Source: Methylobacterium sp. Leaf465 (GTDB lineage Bacteria; Pseudomonadota; Alphaproteobacteria; Rhizobiales; Beijerinckiaceae). From it: a stretch of DNA of 58,387 bases. The notes under the pieces are model-generated. The model saw nothing but the letters and a program-made list of their open reading frames with translations. It had not been told where the DNA came from and made no database searches. Positions within the stretch are counted from its first letter, which is position 1, and the number at the start of each line of letters is the position of its first letter. The stretch lies in assembly GCF_001424705.1 (NCBI RefSeq), contig NZ_LMRA01000007.1, positions 84,708 to 143,094 of the forward strand, in the 5' to 3' direction. Both the position numbers and the translations under genes were made by a program. Positions 17,801 to 28,715 of the stretch are shown one piece after another.

Positions 17801-19230
17801 GGCCCCCCTGGAGCCGCCTGCGCGCCCTCGTGCCGTCGAGCGTCGCCGGGCAGATCGCCCTGCTCATCGTCGCCGCCGTGGTCCTGGCCCACGCCATGGC
17901 GACGCTGGCCTTCTTCACCCTGCGCGAGCCCTGGCGGCCCGACGACCATCCCGGCGTCGCCGCGAACCGCCTCGCCACCGTCGCCCGCCTCCTCGACGGT
18001 GCGAGCCCGGCCGATCGCCCGGCGCTCCTGGCCAACGCCGCCCGGATGCTGCCGACCCTGCGGATCGAGCCCTGGGACGCGACCGATGCCGGGGCCGCCG
18101 CCACGGAGCCGGCCGGCGGCGATCGGATCGGCGATCATTTCGTGGTCCAGCGCCTGCGCGACGGCTTCGGACGCCCCCTCGCCATCACCGACCTGTCGGC
18201 GGCCAAGCGACCGGCGGAGGCGCCCACGGGCGTGCGCGTGGGCCTCGCGACGCCGGGCGGCGCCCGGCTCTCCGCCCTGGTGCCGGACGACGACCGCCCG
18301 CCCATGCGGCAGGGCGCGATCATCTTCACCTTCGTGTTCCTGGGCGTGGCCGTCTCGCTGATCTGCCTCTGGGCCACGCGGGCGCTGACGGCGCCCCTGG
18401 CGCGCCTCGCCGAGGCCGCGGACGTGTTCGGCACCCGCATGAACCTGGTGGATCTGCCCGAGAACGGCCCGCGCGAGGTCGTCGCCCTGTCCCGCGCCCT
18501 CGACCGGATGCGGGCCCGCGTGCGGCGCCTGATCGACGACCGCACCCAGATGCTCGCGGCCATCAGCCACGACCTGCGCACCCCGATCACCCGCCTGCGC
18601 CTGCGCGCCGAGTTCATCGAGGACGATCACGCGCGGACCATGACCCTGCGGGACCTCGACCAGATGAACGGCCTCGTGGAGGCGGCCCTGTCCTTCGTGC
18701 GGGACGGCCACGGCCCGGAGGGGGGCGCGAAGATGCTGATCGACCTCGCCTCCATCGTCCAGACCGTCGCCGACGAGTTCGCTGATATCGGCGCCGACGT
18801 CCGGGTGGCCGAGACCCGCCACGTGCTGGTCCAGGGCCGACCGGAGGAGCTTCAGCGCGCGATCATGAACCTCGTGGACAACGCGGTGAAGTATGGCGGC
18901 GCGGCGCGGCTGACGGTGACCCAGACCGAGCGCGGCGTCGCCGTAGAGGTCAGCGACGACGGCCCCGGCATCCCGGAGGCGGAGCGGGACGCGATGCTCC
19001 AGCCCTTCGTGCGCGGCGACCGGGCGCGCAACCTCGACACCGCCAGCGGCTTCGGCCTCGGCCTGTCCATCGTGCTCGCCATCGCGGATTCGCACGAGGG
19101 TCGCTTCACCCTGCGCAACCGGACCCCGCGGGGCCTCACGGCGCGGATCGAATTGCCGCGCGCCGCCACCGCCCAGGCGACCCCAGCGGGCGTCACGGTC
19201 GATGCGGACCACCGCGCCGCCGCCGCCTGA
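17797..19230 (+). CDS. Sensor histidine kinase
   Basis: 477 aa. Two transmembrane helices (about 17-42 and 170-192) enclose a periplasmic sensor of about 125 residues. HAMP linker follows, then the H-box ISHDLRTPITRLRLRAEF with phospho-acceptor H258, the N-box (NLVDNAVKYGG), and the G boxes (DDGPGIPEAER; GFGLGLSIV). It phosphorylates the response regulator encoded just before it, whose stop codon it overlaps by 4 bases. The periplasmic part gives no clue to the signal. Confidence 0.93.
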   Translation: MRPPWSRLRALVPSSVAGQIALLIVAAVVLAHAMATLAFFTLREPWRPDDHPGVAANRLATVARLLDGASPADRPALLANAARMLPTLRIEPWDATDAGAAATEPAGGDRIGDHFVVQRLRDGFGRPLAITDLSAAKRPAEAPTGVRVGLATPGGARLSALVPDDDRPPMRQGAIIFTFVFLGVAVSLICLWATRALTAPLARLAEAADVFGTRMNLVDLPENGPREVVALSRALDRMRARVRRLIDDRTQMLAAISHDLRTPITRLRLRAEFIEDDHARTMTLRDLDQMNGLVEAALSFVRDGHGPEGGAKMLIDLASIVQTVADEFADIGADVRVAETRHVLVQGRPEELQRAIMNLVDNAVKYGGAARLTVTQTERGVAVEVSDDGPGIPEAERDAMLQPFVRGDRARNLDTASGFGLGLSIVLAIADSHEGRFTLRNRTPRGLTARIELPRAATAQATPAGVTVDADHRAAAA

Positions 19231-19247
19231 TTGCGCCGGAGGGGCGC

Positions 19248-19281
19248 AGAAGCAAAGAAGACCCGCCCCTCCCGGGGCGGG
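19248..19281 (-). terminator. Terminator of the small secreted protein gene
   Basis: CCCGCCCC (19262-19269), loop TCCC, GGGGCGGG (19274-19281). Read on the minus strand the stem is followed by TCTTCTTTGCTT. It may also end the two-component operon from the other side, but the plus-strand tail lacks a T-run. Confidence 0.65.
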
Positions 19282-19334
19282 CCTTACCGCGAGGCCGGGC
19301 GCTCCGCGCCGGCTTGCGTCACCCCGTCAGGGCG

Positions 19335-19604
19335 TCAGCAGCGCGGGCCGCCCGAGGTCTGGCCGTATTGCTGGACCGGGAAGTTCTGCTGGTTGGCGTT
19401 GCCCTGGCTCGCCGAATTGTCCGCACAACGGCCGGTCACCGGGACGTCGTAGGAGCGGATCGACCCCGTCGTGATGTCGTCGTAGCGCGAGGCCGGCACA
19501 TCGCCGTAGGTCGGCGCGACGCGATCGAGCGCGAAGCTGCCGGTCGCCGGGGCCGCAACGGCAAGAACAGTCGCGGCGGCGAGGGCGAAAAGACGATGTT
19601 TCAT
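19335..19604 (-). CDS. Small secreted protein with TSGGPRC tail
   Basis: 89 aa. Signal peptide MKHRLFALAAATVLAVAAPA followed by TGSFA. The mature part is short, Tyr/Ser/Gln-rich (YDDITTGSIRSYDVPVTGRC, then NANQQNFPVQQYG) and ends TSGGPRC, with two Cys that could form a disulphide. The tail resembles that of the His-rich protein at 56852-57172 (TSGGPRY), so they may belong to one family of exported small proteins. Function unknown. Own terminator downstream. Confidence 0.75.
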   Translation of the reverse strand: MKHRLFALAAATVLAVAAPATGSFALDRVAPTYGDVPASRYDDITTGSIRSYDVPVTGRCADNSASQGNANQQNFPVQQYGQTSGGPRC

Positions 19605-19767
19605 CGAAAGAATATCACTCTTGTGTGAGACGAGGACCGTATGTCCCTGCGTCTCGACTGCGGTGAGCGTGATATGGGACGCGTCCGACCGGGACGACGT
19701 GCCACCGCGCACGTAGGCGCGGCGGGGCGCCGACGCTGTGCCCCGGACCCTTGTGGCCCCGACGTCG

Positions 19768-19850
19768 CGGCGCTTCGGAACGCGGAGGTTCGGAACCCGG
19801 AGTTTCGGACCTCGGAGTTTCGGACCTCGGGGCCTCAGAGCTCGGGACCT
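19768..19850. repeat. 15-bp tandem repeat
   Basis: About five units of a 15-base motif, CGGAGTTTCGGACCT, abut the stop of the GST gene. Units 3 and 4 (19798-19812 and 19813-19827) are identical, units 1 and 2 differ by a few bases, the fifth is degenerate, and a partial unit ends at 19850. Non-coding by all signs. Confidence 0.85.
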
Positions 19851-20506
19851 TAGAACTCCATGTCGAGTTCCTCGATCTCGTCGGGCTCCCGCGCCGCGTC
19901 CGCCGCCCATTCCGTCATCAGCGGCCAGGCCAGGATGGTGTCGCGATAGGCCTCGGTCCTGCGCGGCAGGCTCACGTCGTAGGTGCGGAACCGCGTGCAC
20001 ACGGGGGCGTACATGGCATCGGCGAGGCTCGGCGTCTCGCCGAACAGGAACGGGCCGTCGTAGCGCCCCAGGCATTCGTCGACGATCGTGATGATGCGCT
20101 CGATATCGCCGCGCGCGCCGTTGAAGATCCTGAAGTTGGCGTGGCGCGCCTTGAGGTTCATCGGAAGCGCGGAACGCAGGTTGATGAAGCCGCCATGCAT
20201 CTCGCCCGAGATCGAGCGGCAATGGGCGCGCGCCACCGCATTGGGCGGCAGGAACCCCGCCTCGGGACGGATCTCGTTGAGATACTGGGCGATGGCGAGA
20301 GTGTCCCAGACGATGATCTCGCCGTGGACCAGGCGGGGCACGAGGAACGACGGCGACAGGTGCAGCAGCTCCGCCCGGGTGGAGGCGTCGTTCCCCGACA
20401 GAAGCTCCGTCTCGAAGTCGAGGCCGGCCATGCGGCAGACCAGCCAACCCCGCAGCGACCACGACGAGTAGTTCCGGCTTGAAATCGTCAGCGTTGCCGC
20501 GGGCAT
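19850..20506 (-). CDS. Glutathione S-transferase family protein
   Basis: 218 aa from the ATG at 20506, with GGGGGACGG upstream. N-terminal thioredoxin-like domain (ISSRNYSSWSLRGWLVCRMA; SFLVPRLVHGEIIVWDTLAI) with the usual cis-Pro in VPRLV and the Asp-Thr/Ser glutathione-contact region. The C-terminal helical domain includes GPFLFGETPSLADAMYAPVC, the conserved N-capping box region. The Ser in NYSSWS is the candidate catalytic residue. Substrate unknown. The gene is monocistronic. Confidence 0.88.
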   Translation of the reverse strand: MPAATLTISSRNYSSWSLRGWLVCRMAGLDFETELLSGNDASTRAELLHLSPSFLVPRLVHGEIIVWDTLAIAQYLNEIRPEAGFLPPNAVARAHCRSISGEMHGGFINLRSALPMNLKARHANFRIFNGARGDIERIITIVDECLGRYDGPFLFGETPSLADAMYAPVCTRFRTYDVSLPRRTEAYRDTILAWPLMTEWAADAAREPDEIEELDMEF

Positions 20507-20880
20507 CGATCCGTCCCCCCTGTTGGTCCCTCGCCGACACGTGATCCAAGACTTGTGCCGCCCGAGGCCCCGACACGCAGGATGTTTCCGGTTCACCCGC
20601 CGCATGCTCGGCGGACACGGGAGCTTTTTCCCACCGTGACGGTTGACCTTTCACAGTCACGACCACCGGCGATGCGTTGTTCACCTGTTATTCCGATGCG
20701 ACGTGCGACATGTCTCCGGTGATGCATACGCACAACAACCGCAGGATATCACACGTTAAGGCCGTTGCGTCCGGGCCCAGCCTGCCGCAGCCTAGCGCCC
20801 CATCGTCGGCGGCTCTGCCGTCGCGCCCGCTTGCCGCGGACGATCTGCGATTTGACCGTTCGCGTAGGAGTTCGGGCTGC
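20507..20880. other. Divergent intergenic region (GST / PHB depolymerase)
   Basis: About 370 bases between two divergent genes, therefore the site of both promoters. An in-frame extension of the depolymerase reaches 20677 but lacks conserved sequence and is not taken. No clear operator found. Confidence 0.5.
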
Positions 20881-22095
20881 ATGCTCTATCGTGCCTTCGA
20901 TGCCCAGTCGGATCTGGCGGAGCAGACGCGCGCCTGGGGACGGCTCGTCCACGACGCCGTTTCGCCCTGGACCGCGGCCGGCTTCAAGGAGCCGTTGAGC
21001 TGGTGGTCGGCCGGCGCCCGGATGATGATGCGGGCCGGCTTGACCTTCTCGCGCCCCGCCTACGGCATCGACAGCGTGACGGTGGGCAACCGCGAGGTGC
21101 CGGTGACCGAGGAGACGGCGTTCGCGACGCCGTTCGGGACCCTGCTGCGGTTCAAGAAGGACATCGACACTGATCAGCCCCGCGTCCTCGTGGTGGCGCC
21201 CCTGTCGGGCCATTTCGCCACGCTGCTGCGCGGCACGGTGCGCACCCTGCTGCCCGATCACGACGTCTACATCACCGACTGGCACAATGCCCGCGACGTG
21301 CCCCTCGAGGCCGGCCCCTTCGGCTTCGACGACTATGTCGACCACCTCGTGCAGTTCCTCGGGGTGATCGGGGAGGGGGCCCATCTCGTCGCCGTGTGCC
21401 AGCCGGCCGTGCAGGCTTTGGCCGCCGCGGCCGTGATGGCGCATTCGAAGGACGTGGCGCATCCCCGCAGCATGACGCTGATGGCCGGCCCGGTGGATTG
21501 CCGGATCTCGCCGACCTCGGTGAACCACCTCGCCACCTCGAAGCCGATCGCGTGGTTCGAGAAGAACCTGATCGCCACCGTGCCCGAGCGGCACAAGGGC
21601 GCCGGGCGGCGGGTCTATCCGGGCTTCATGCAGGTCTCGGCCTTCGTCTCGATGAACGCCAAGCGCCACGTCCAGGGCCATGCCGACCTGTTCTGGCATC
21701 TCGCCAACGGGGAGACCGAGAAGGCGCGCCAGATCGAGGGCTTCTACGACGAGTATTTCGCCGTCCTCGACCTCGCGGCGGAGTTCTACATCGAGACGGT
21801 CAAGACCGTGTTCCAGGATTACACCCTGGCCAAGAACGAACTGACCTATCGTGGCAATCCGATCGACATGGGCGCCATTCGCAAGACCGCGCTCATGACG
21901 GTCGAGGGGGAGCGCGACGACATCTGCGCCGTGGGCCAGACCATGGCGGCGCACGACCTCTGCTCCAGCCTGCCGCACCACATGAAGAGCCATCACCTCC
22001 AGGCCGGCGTCGGCCATTACGGCGTCTTCTCGGGCCGCAAGTGGGAGAGCCAGACCTACCCGCTGGTGCGCAACTTCATCCAGTCGCACAACTGA
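20881..22095 (+). CDS. phaZ: Intracellular polyhydroxyalkanoate depolymerase
   Basis: 404 aa from the ATG at 20881 (MLYRAFDAQSDLAEQTRAWG), where homologues usually begin. Alpha/beta-hydrolase whose nucleophile box reads AVCQPAVQA, placing Cys173 where most esterases have Ser; intracellular depolymerases of this type use Cys. Other family parts are VLVVAPLSGHFATLLRGTVR, VYITDWHNARDVPL and the C-terminal GVGHYGVFSGRKW with the catalytic His. It releases hydroxybutyrate from storage granules in the cytoplasm. Monocistronic. Confidence 0.92.
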   Translation: MLYRAFDAQSDLAEQTRAWGRLVHDAVSPWTAAGFKEPLSWWSAGARMMMRAGLTFSRPAYGIDSVTVGNREVPVTEETAFATPFGTLLRFKKDIDTDQPRVLVVAPLSGHFATLLRGTVRTLLPDHDVYITDWHNARDVPLEAGPFGFDDYVDHLVQFLGVIGEGAHLVAVCQPAVQALAAAAVMAHSKDVAHPRSMTLMAGPVDCRISPTSVNHLATSKPIAWFEKNLIATVPERHKGAGRRVYPGFMQVSAFVSMNAKRHVQGHADLFWHLANGETEKARQIEGFYDEYFAVLDLAAEFYIETVKTVFQDYTLAKNELTYRGNPIDMGAIRKTALMTVEGERDDICAVGQTMAAHDLCSSLPHHMKSHHLQAGVGHYGVFSGRKWESQTYPLVRNFIQSHN

Positions 22096-22230
22096 GCCGA
22101 CGGCGTCCCGCCGGACCATCCCGACGGCGCGGGCGACCGCGTCGAACGGTTTCCGGTGCGGCCGAACCGCTCGGATCGCGGTGCGCGCCCAGGAGACCGC
22201 CCAGCGGGGCCGGCTTCGCATCCCAACGGC

Positions 22231-22261
22231 AAAACGCCCTCCCCGCGGGGGGGGGAGGGCG
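22231..22261 (-). terminator. Terminator of the ABC transporter gene
   Basis: A 10-bp stem, CGCCCTCCCC (22235-22244) with GGGGAGGGCG (22252-22261), followed on the minus strand by TTTTGCCGTT. It lies about 40 bases after the transporter stop. Confidence 0.75.
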
Positions 22262-22302
22262 CCGGTCGGTGTCGACGGGTCGGGTGCGTCGTCCCGCGCG
22301 CC

Positions 22303-24066
<1,764 letters not shown>

Positions 24067-24190
24067 CGCGGTGACCGTCCCGATTTCGAGGCCCGCCCGG
24101 ACGTAGGGTGGACCGGCTACTGTTAAGGCGTCCTCGCGGACCCTGGTTTCCCGCGCGTGCCCCACACAGGTTTCGGAGCCCCCCGGACTC

Positions 24191-24257
24191 GCAACGCGAA
24201 GCGGACGCAAGCGTTGCAGTGTCTGGCGGAGGTTTGCGCGTTTTAGCGTGCAAACCT
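24191..24257. other. Pair of intergenic hairpins without T-run
   Basis: GCAACGC (24191-24197) pairs with GCGTTGC (24211-24217). AGGTTTGCGCG (24230-24240) pairs with CGTGCAAACCT (24247-24257) including one G-U, around a TTTTAG loop. A third small dyad, CGCTT/AAGCG, follows at about 24263-24279. Between the ABC transporter start and the MFS stop; could end the MFS message or be a structured leader. Confidence 0.55.
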
Positions 24258-24321
24258 GAACGTCGCTTGAGCGGCAAGCGAATTCGATGCCGCCCGGATC
24301 CGTCCGCGGACCCGCCCGAGG

Positions 24322-25674
24322 TTACACCGCGGGGTCGCGGCGCGTCTCGGGCATGATGAGCGCCACGAGGGCGAAGGCCGCGAAGCCCACGATCGCGAGG
24401 CCCAGGAACGCGGTGTGGCTGCCGAGCCGATCCGCCATCACGCCGGCGAGCGAGGTGGACAGGGCGGCGCCGATGCCCATGGCGGTGCCGACCGCGCCGA
24501 GGGCGAGGTTGAAGTGGCCGGTCTTGCGGGTGGCGTCCGAGACCACGAGGGGCACCATCACGCCGAACACCGCCGCCGAGATGCCGTCGAAGACCTGCAC
24601 CGCCACGAGGAGTTCCGGGCTGTCGACGTAGGCGAAGAGCAGCCCGCGGATCGGCAGGGCGGCGAAGCCGAGGAGCAGCAGCGGGCGGCGGCCCCAGCGC
24701 TCGGCCAGCCGCCCGATGGTGGGCGCCGACACCGCAAGGACGACCTGGGGCACCACGATGCAGGCGGCGATCAGCGCCGTGGCGGTCTCGCTGGCCCGCA
24801 GGGTCAGCATGCTGCCCACGAGCGGCAGCATCGCCGCGTTGGCGAGGAAGAACAGGGTCATGCAGGCGCCGAAGCACAGGAGCGCGCGGTTGGTGAGGAG
24901 GGCGCGCAGGCCGGCCTCGCCCCGGCCCGCGCCGGCGGTCCCGCTCGCCTTGACGTGGGCCGGCCCGTCGATCTCCTCCGGCCGGATCCGCGACAGCGCG
25001 ATCAGGGTCGGCACCATCAGGGCGGCGGTCAGGTAGAACACCGCGTCGTTCGAGAGGTAGTAGCCGCAGGCGCCCATGCCGGCGGCGGCCACGGCATTGC
25101 CGAGGGCCGAGAAGCTGGCATTGCGGCCCAGCCGCTCGCCCGCCCGGGCATGCCCGACGAGGCCGATGCTGATCGCCGCGATGGCGGGGGTGAGGATGCA
25201 GCTCGCCGCCGAGTGGGCGGCCATGGCCAGGAGCACGACGAGGAAGTTCGGCCACATCGCCAGCGCGAAGGCGCTCAGCGCGATGGCCACGACCGAGAAG
25301 CCGGCGGCGAACCGGCGCGCGTGCACCGCGTCCACGAAGGCGCCGCCGGGCACCTGGCCGAGCAGGCTCACGAGGCTCCCGACGGTCAGCGCGAAGCCGA
25401 TATCGGACTGCGTCCACTTCGCCTGGGTGAAGTAGACGGCCAGGAACGGGCCGAAGCCGGTCTGGAGGTTCGCCACGAAGAACGCGAACCCGTCGAGGCC
25501 GCGCGTGCTCCGGCGCGAGATCACCTTCATGTCGGCCGGGTTCTCCGCTGCCGTCGCCGACGGGGCGTCGTCCGTGAGGGCGTCGCGGCGCGGGAGCGAC
25601 CGCGGCCGGAACTCCGGACGCGCCACCTCCCGCGGCTTGAGGGCCCGGCGATCCTTCGGAAGCGGGACCGTCAT
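24322..25674 (-). CDS. MFS transporter
   Basis: 450 aa with about 12 transmembrane helices after a soluble, basic N-terminus of about 55 residues. An inner Met (MKVISRRSTRGLDG) is another possible start. Family features: the loop 2-3 region AFVDAVHARRFAAGF and the second-half equivalent GRLAERWGRRPLLLLG. Substrate cannot be read from sequence. The ATG overlaps the TGA of the PRC-barrel gene (ATGA), so it is the second gene of that operon. Confidence 0.88.
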   Translation of the reverse strand: MTVPLPKDRRALKPREVARPEFRPRSLPRRDALTDDAPSATAAENPADMKVISRRSTRGLDGFAFFVANLQTGFGPFLAVYFTQAKWTQSDIGFALTVGSLVSLLGQVPGGAFVDAVHARRFAAGFSVVAIALSAFALAMWPNFLVVLLAMAAHSAASCILTPAIAAISIGLVGHARAGERLGRNASFSALGNAVAAAGMGACGYYLSNDAVFYLTAALMVPTLIALSRIRPEEIDGPAHVKASGTAGAGRGEAGLRALLTNRALLCFGACMTLFFLANAAMLPLVGSMLTLRASETATALIAACIVVPQVVLAVSAPTIGRLAERWGRRPLLLLGFAALPIRGLLFAYVDSPELLVAVQVFDGISAAVFGVMVPLVVSDATRKTGHFNLALGAVGTAMGIGAALSTSLAGVMADRLGSHTAFLGLAIVGFAAFALVALIMPETRRDPAV

Positions 25675-26504
25675 CGATCCGGCGACTTCTCGGCCGGTTT
25701 GTCCGGCGCTTTCTCAGGCGCCGGCGCGGCGACCGGGGCGGGCGGCATCGTGGCGGCGGGCGCGGTCGTCGGGGCGGGACCGGCGGCCGGAGGCGACGCG
25801 ACGGGCGCCGGCGGCGCGACCGGACCCTGGACCGGGGCCGCCGCCTGCTCGCCCTCGGCCGGAGCGGCCGGGCTCGCCGGGCCGAGCACCACGATCGGCT
25901 CGCCCGGCTTGTATTCCGGCGAGACGCGGACCTGGTTGCGGCTGAGCTGGAGCACCGGCCGGCTCGCCTTGCCGTCGGTGGTGAAGCGCATGGCGCGCCA
26001 GTCCACCGCGATCTTGCGGGAGCCGACGCCGAGGAAGCCGCCGAAATCGATGATGGCCGCGCGCGGACGCCCGTCCTTGTCGAGGATGATGTCGATGATC
26101 CGCCCCATATCCTCGCCGGTGGAGCTGCGCACGGCCTTGCCGAGGACGCCCTCGTAATCCTGGGTGTCGAGAACGGTGGCGGGCGTGCCCGTCGCGGGCG
26201 CCCCGGCGGCGGGCGCGCTCGGCGCGGGCGGGCCGGCCACGGGCGGCGTCCCGGGCGCCGCCGGCTGGGCGGGCGCCGGGGCAGGAACCGGAGCGGGTTG
26301 CGCGGGCGCTTGAGCCGGCTGCGCTTGGGTTGGCGGCGCCGGCGTCGGGACCGGGGCGGACGCCGGCGGCGTGGACGAGCCCGTCGTCACCTCGCCGGAG
26401 CTCGGCGCGGCGTCCTTGCCCGGCGCGGCCGGGGTCTCGGCGGCCGCGGAGGCGGCCAACAGGGTGATCGTCGCAGTGGCGATCATCCGGACAGTTCTGA
26501 ACAC
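25671..26504 (-). CDS. Exported PRC-barrel domain protein with Pro/Ala-rich flanks
   Basis: 277 aa from the GTG at 26504; an ATG at 26486 is an alternative. Signal peptide (MIATATITLLAASAAAE). Residues about 23-110 are low-complexity Ala/Pro (PTQAQPAQAPAQPAPVPAPA). The folded part (about 111-205) is a PRC barrel: EGVLGKAVRSSTGEDMGRII and RAAIIDFGGFLGVGSRKIAV. Another Pro/Ala tail closes the chain. Such proteins are periplasmic and common in Rhizobiales; the role is unclear. Operon partner of the MFS transporter through an ATGA overlap. Confidence 0.82.
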   Translation of the reverse strand: MFRTVRMIATATITLLAASAAAETPAAPGKDAAPSSGEVTTGSSTPPASAPVPTPAPPTQAQPAQAPAQPAPVPAPAPAQPAAPGTPPVAGPPAPSAPAAGAPATGTPATVLDTQDYEGVLGKAVRSSTGEDMGRIIDIILDKDGRPRAAIIDFGGFLGVGSRKIAVDWRAMRFTTDGKASRPVLQLSRNQVRVSPEYKPGEPIVVLGPASPAAPAEGEQAAAPVQGPVAPPAPVASPPAAGPAPTTAPAATMPPAPVAAPAPEKAPDKPAEKSPDR

Positions 26505-26907
26505 GCGCGTTCCCCGAATGGTGCGTCTCGCCGGCCTGACACAATGGAAGCTTGGGCGGCGGGTTCCGCCTGACGGGCGGTTCCGGCCTCATTGCGCGTG
26601 GACCAAGGCGAAGTTGTGGATGGGCGGCAGGAAGGGACGCGCGAGCGGCGTCCCTTCCTGCCGATCCCCGGGGAGGGATGACACGGACCCCGGGGACAGC
26701 AGGACGAAGCGATCGCGCGCAAGAAACGGACCGGGCTGCGACCGATCTGGGTTCCGAGACCAGCACTCTGGCACCGGGCCAAGCGTGGCCGCAATCCTCT
26801 TGCGCACCGGAGCGTGTCTGGTTTTCGACAAATCTGCGTCGTACAGAGGCGAATAGCTTGCGTGGGCGTCCGAATGCGGTCGCCGGTGTTACCGAGGACC
26901 AGACCCG
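26505..26907. other. Intergenic region between divergent genes, with two strong dyads
   Basis: 403 bases. A perfect 15-bp inverted repeat (26626-26640 with 26648-26662, 7-base loop) is followed at once by TCCCCGGGG/CCCCGGGGA (26665-26673 with 26688-26696). No T-run follows either, so they are not classical terminators. Promoters of both flanking genes must lie here. Confidence 0.6.
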
Positions 26908-27285
26908 ATGTCCCTTCCGTCCAGAGCCTGCGCCGTCGCGCTCGTTGCCGCCGCGCTCGCCGGGTGCCAAGCGCTCGGCGGCGGCGGCGGCGTGATGCCC
27001 GAGACGGAGGTCGGGCCGCCGCCCTCCATGCGCGGCGCGGTGCCGGGTCCCCAGCGCAGCCGCTCCGCCGAGGTCGACCCCGACGGGGGCCCGCTGCAGA
27101 CCGCGCCGACGCGCCGCCTCAACCTGCCGAGCTCCGCCGGCGGCCAGAGCCGCGCTGCCGCGAACGAGGAGCGCCGGATCCGCCGCGAGGACATCGAGGG
27201 CGAGACCACGAGCCGGTCGAGCTCCGGCGGCCTCGCCCCCCAGATGGGGCAGGGCGGCAGCGTCGGTCTCGGCGGCAAGTTCTGA
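26908..27285 (+). CDS. Putative lipoprotein, function unknown
   Basis: 125 aa. Signal peptide ending in the lipobox LAGC (Cys at about residue 20), so the mature protein should be lipid-anchored. The rest is hydrophilic and probably disordered, with Gly, Ser, Pro and Arg stretches and no recognisable domain. Monocistronic. Confidence 0.7.
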   Translation: MSLPSRACAVALVAAALAGCQALGGGGGVMPETEVGPPPSMRGAVPGPQRSRSAEVDPDGGPLQTAPTRRLNLPSSAGGQSRAAANEERRIRREDIEGETTSRSSSGGLAPQMGQGGSVGLGGKF

Positions 27286-27819
27286 CGACCGGGTTCGTTC
27301 TGACGGCCGAGACCTGAGGGCCGAGGTCGGAACGTCCGCGTCCGAAGGTCCGGCCCCGCGACGCCGCCCAGCCTCGCGGGGGCCGGCCTCGCGCGGGTGT
27401 CGCGCCGCGTCGGGGCGCGCCTCCTGACCCCGAACCGAAACCCGCGGAGGCTCCGGCCCTTACCCGACGGGAGTGCGAGGAGATCCGCGCGGCGTCCGAA
27501 CAATGCGGACCCGACGCCGTGACTGATGGACGTCACCCCGTGGGGGATGGCCCGCGCGCCGGCCTTCCCCCGATCCTGTTCAGTCTTCGGTCCGGTTCGT
27601 GGTCGCCGACAACTGCAACACGAAAGGTTTCGGCCCTGGGCGGATGCGTGACAATTTGATTGTCCGGCGCCGTTGCTGTCGTCCTGCGACTGTGTAATCC
27701 TGAGATCGTGCGCCGCTCGCGCGGCGGCGGAGGAGATTCGGTCTCGCGTCGTGCCGGCGATGGCGGCGAACCCGCCATGGGACGAGTGCCTCGCGACCCT
27801 GCGAGCGGGAGGCATCGTC
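27286..27819. other. Intergenic region, nothing recognised
   Basis: 534 bases before the aquaporin. It has degenerate GGCCGAGGTCGGAACG-like repetition near 27305-27350 and a short dyad GACAAT/ATTGTC at 27650-27664 in a slightly A/T-richer patch that could carry the aquaporin promoter. An in-frame upstream extension of the aquaporin frame is not supported. Confidence 0.4.
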
Positions 27820-28560
27820 ATGGATCACGATACGATGCGGCGGGCGACCGCCGAGTTCTTCGGAACGTTCTGGCTGACCTTCGGCGGCTGCGGCGCCGCG
27901 ATCCTGTCGGCGGCCTTCCCCGAACTCGGGATCGGCTTCCTCGGGGTCGCCCTGGCCTTCGGACTGACGGTGCTGACGATGGCCTACGCGGTGGGGCACA
28001 TCTCCGGCGGGCACTTCAATCCGGCCGTGACCCTCGGGCTGTGGTCGGCCCATCGCTGCGCCAACCGGCACGTCCTGCCCTACATCGTCGCCCAGGTGAC
28101 GGGTGCGCTCCTGGCGGCGGGCGTTCTCTATTCCATCGCCTCGGGCAAGGCCGGCTGGGTCCCGAACGGGTTCGCGGCGAACGGCTACGGAGATCTCAGC
28201 CCGGGCAGATACAACCTCGCGGCCTGCCTCGTCACCGAGGTCCTGACGACGTTCTTCTTCCTCGTCATCATCGTCGGCACCACCTCGAAGGGGGCTGCGA
28301 CGGGCTTTGCCGGCATCCCGATCGGGTTCGCCCTGGTGCTGATCCACCTGATCTCGATCCCGGTGACCAACACGTCGGTCAATCCGGCGCGCAGCACCGG
28401 TCCGGCCCTGATCGCGGGCGGCGAATACGTGGCGCAGCTCTGGCTGTTCTGGCTCGCGCCGATCGTCGGTGCGATGGCGGCGGGCGCCATGACGCGCTGG
28501 CTCTATGAGCCCGCGGACGTCGTGGACACGACGGTGGTCGAGAAGGGCAGCGCGATCTGA
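27820..28560 (+). CDS. aqpZ: Aquaporin Z-type water channel
   Basis: 246 aa from the ATG at 27820, chosen for its GGGAGG site and the conserved start ([19 protein letters not shown]). Six transmembrane helices and two half-helices with NPA motifs: [13 protein letters not shown] and [16 protein letters not shown]. The His/Arg of the selectivity filter fits the water-specific group (aromatic/Arg type with the Arg after the second NPA). Moves water across the inner membrane. Monocistronic. Confidence 0.93.
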   Translation: MDHDTMRRATAEFFGTFWLTFGGCGAAILSAAFPELGIGFLGVALAFGLTVLTMAYAVGHISGGHFNPAVTLGLWSAHRCANRHVLPYIVAQVTGALLAAGVLYSIASGKAGWVPNGFAANGYGDLSPGRYNLAACLVTEVLTTFFFLVIIVGTTSKGAATGFAGIPIGFALVLIHLISIPVTNTSVNPARSTGPALIAGGEYVAQLWLFWLAPIVGAMAAGAMTRWLYEPADVVDTTVVEKGSAI

Positions 28561-28715
28561 CCCCGGCCACCGGCGCCGGGCGCTGCGGGCGACGGAAGGC
28601 TCCCGCGTCACGCAGGGCTCCCGTGCCGAGCCCGGCGGTTCCACGCGGGGCGCAGACGCCCTAGATCGCGGAGGTACGGCGGGCCTGCGCCCGCCGGGAG
28701 TCCCCCTCGTCCGCG

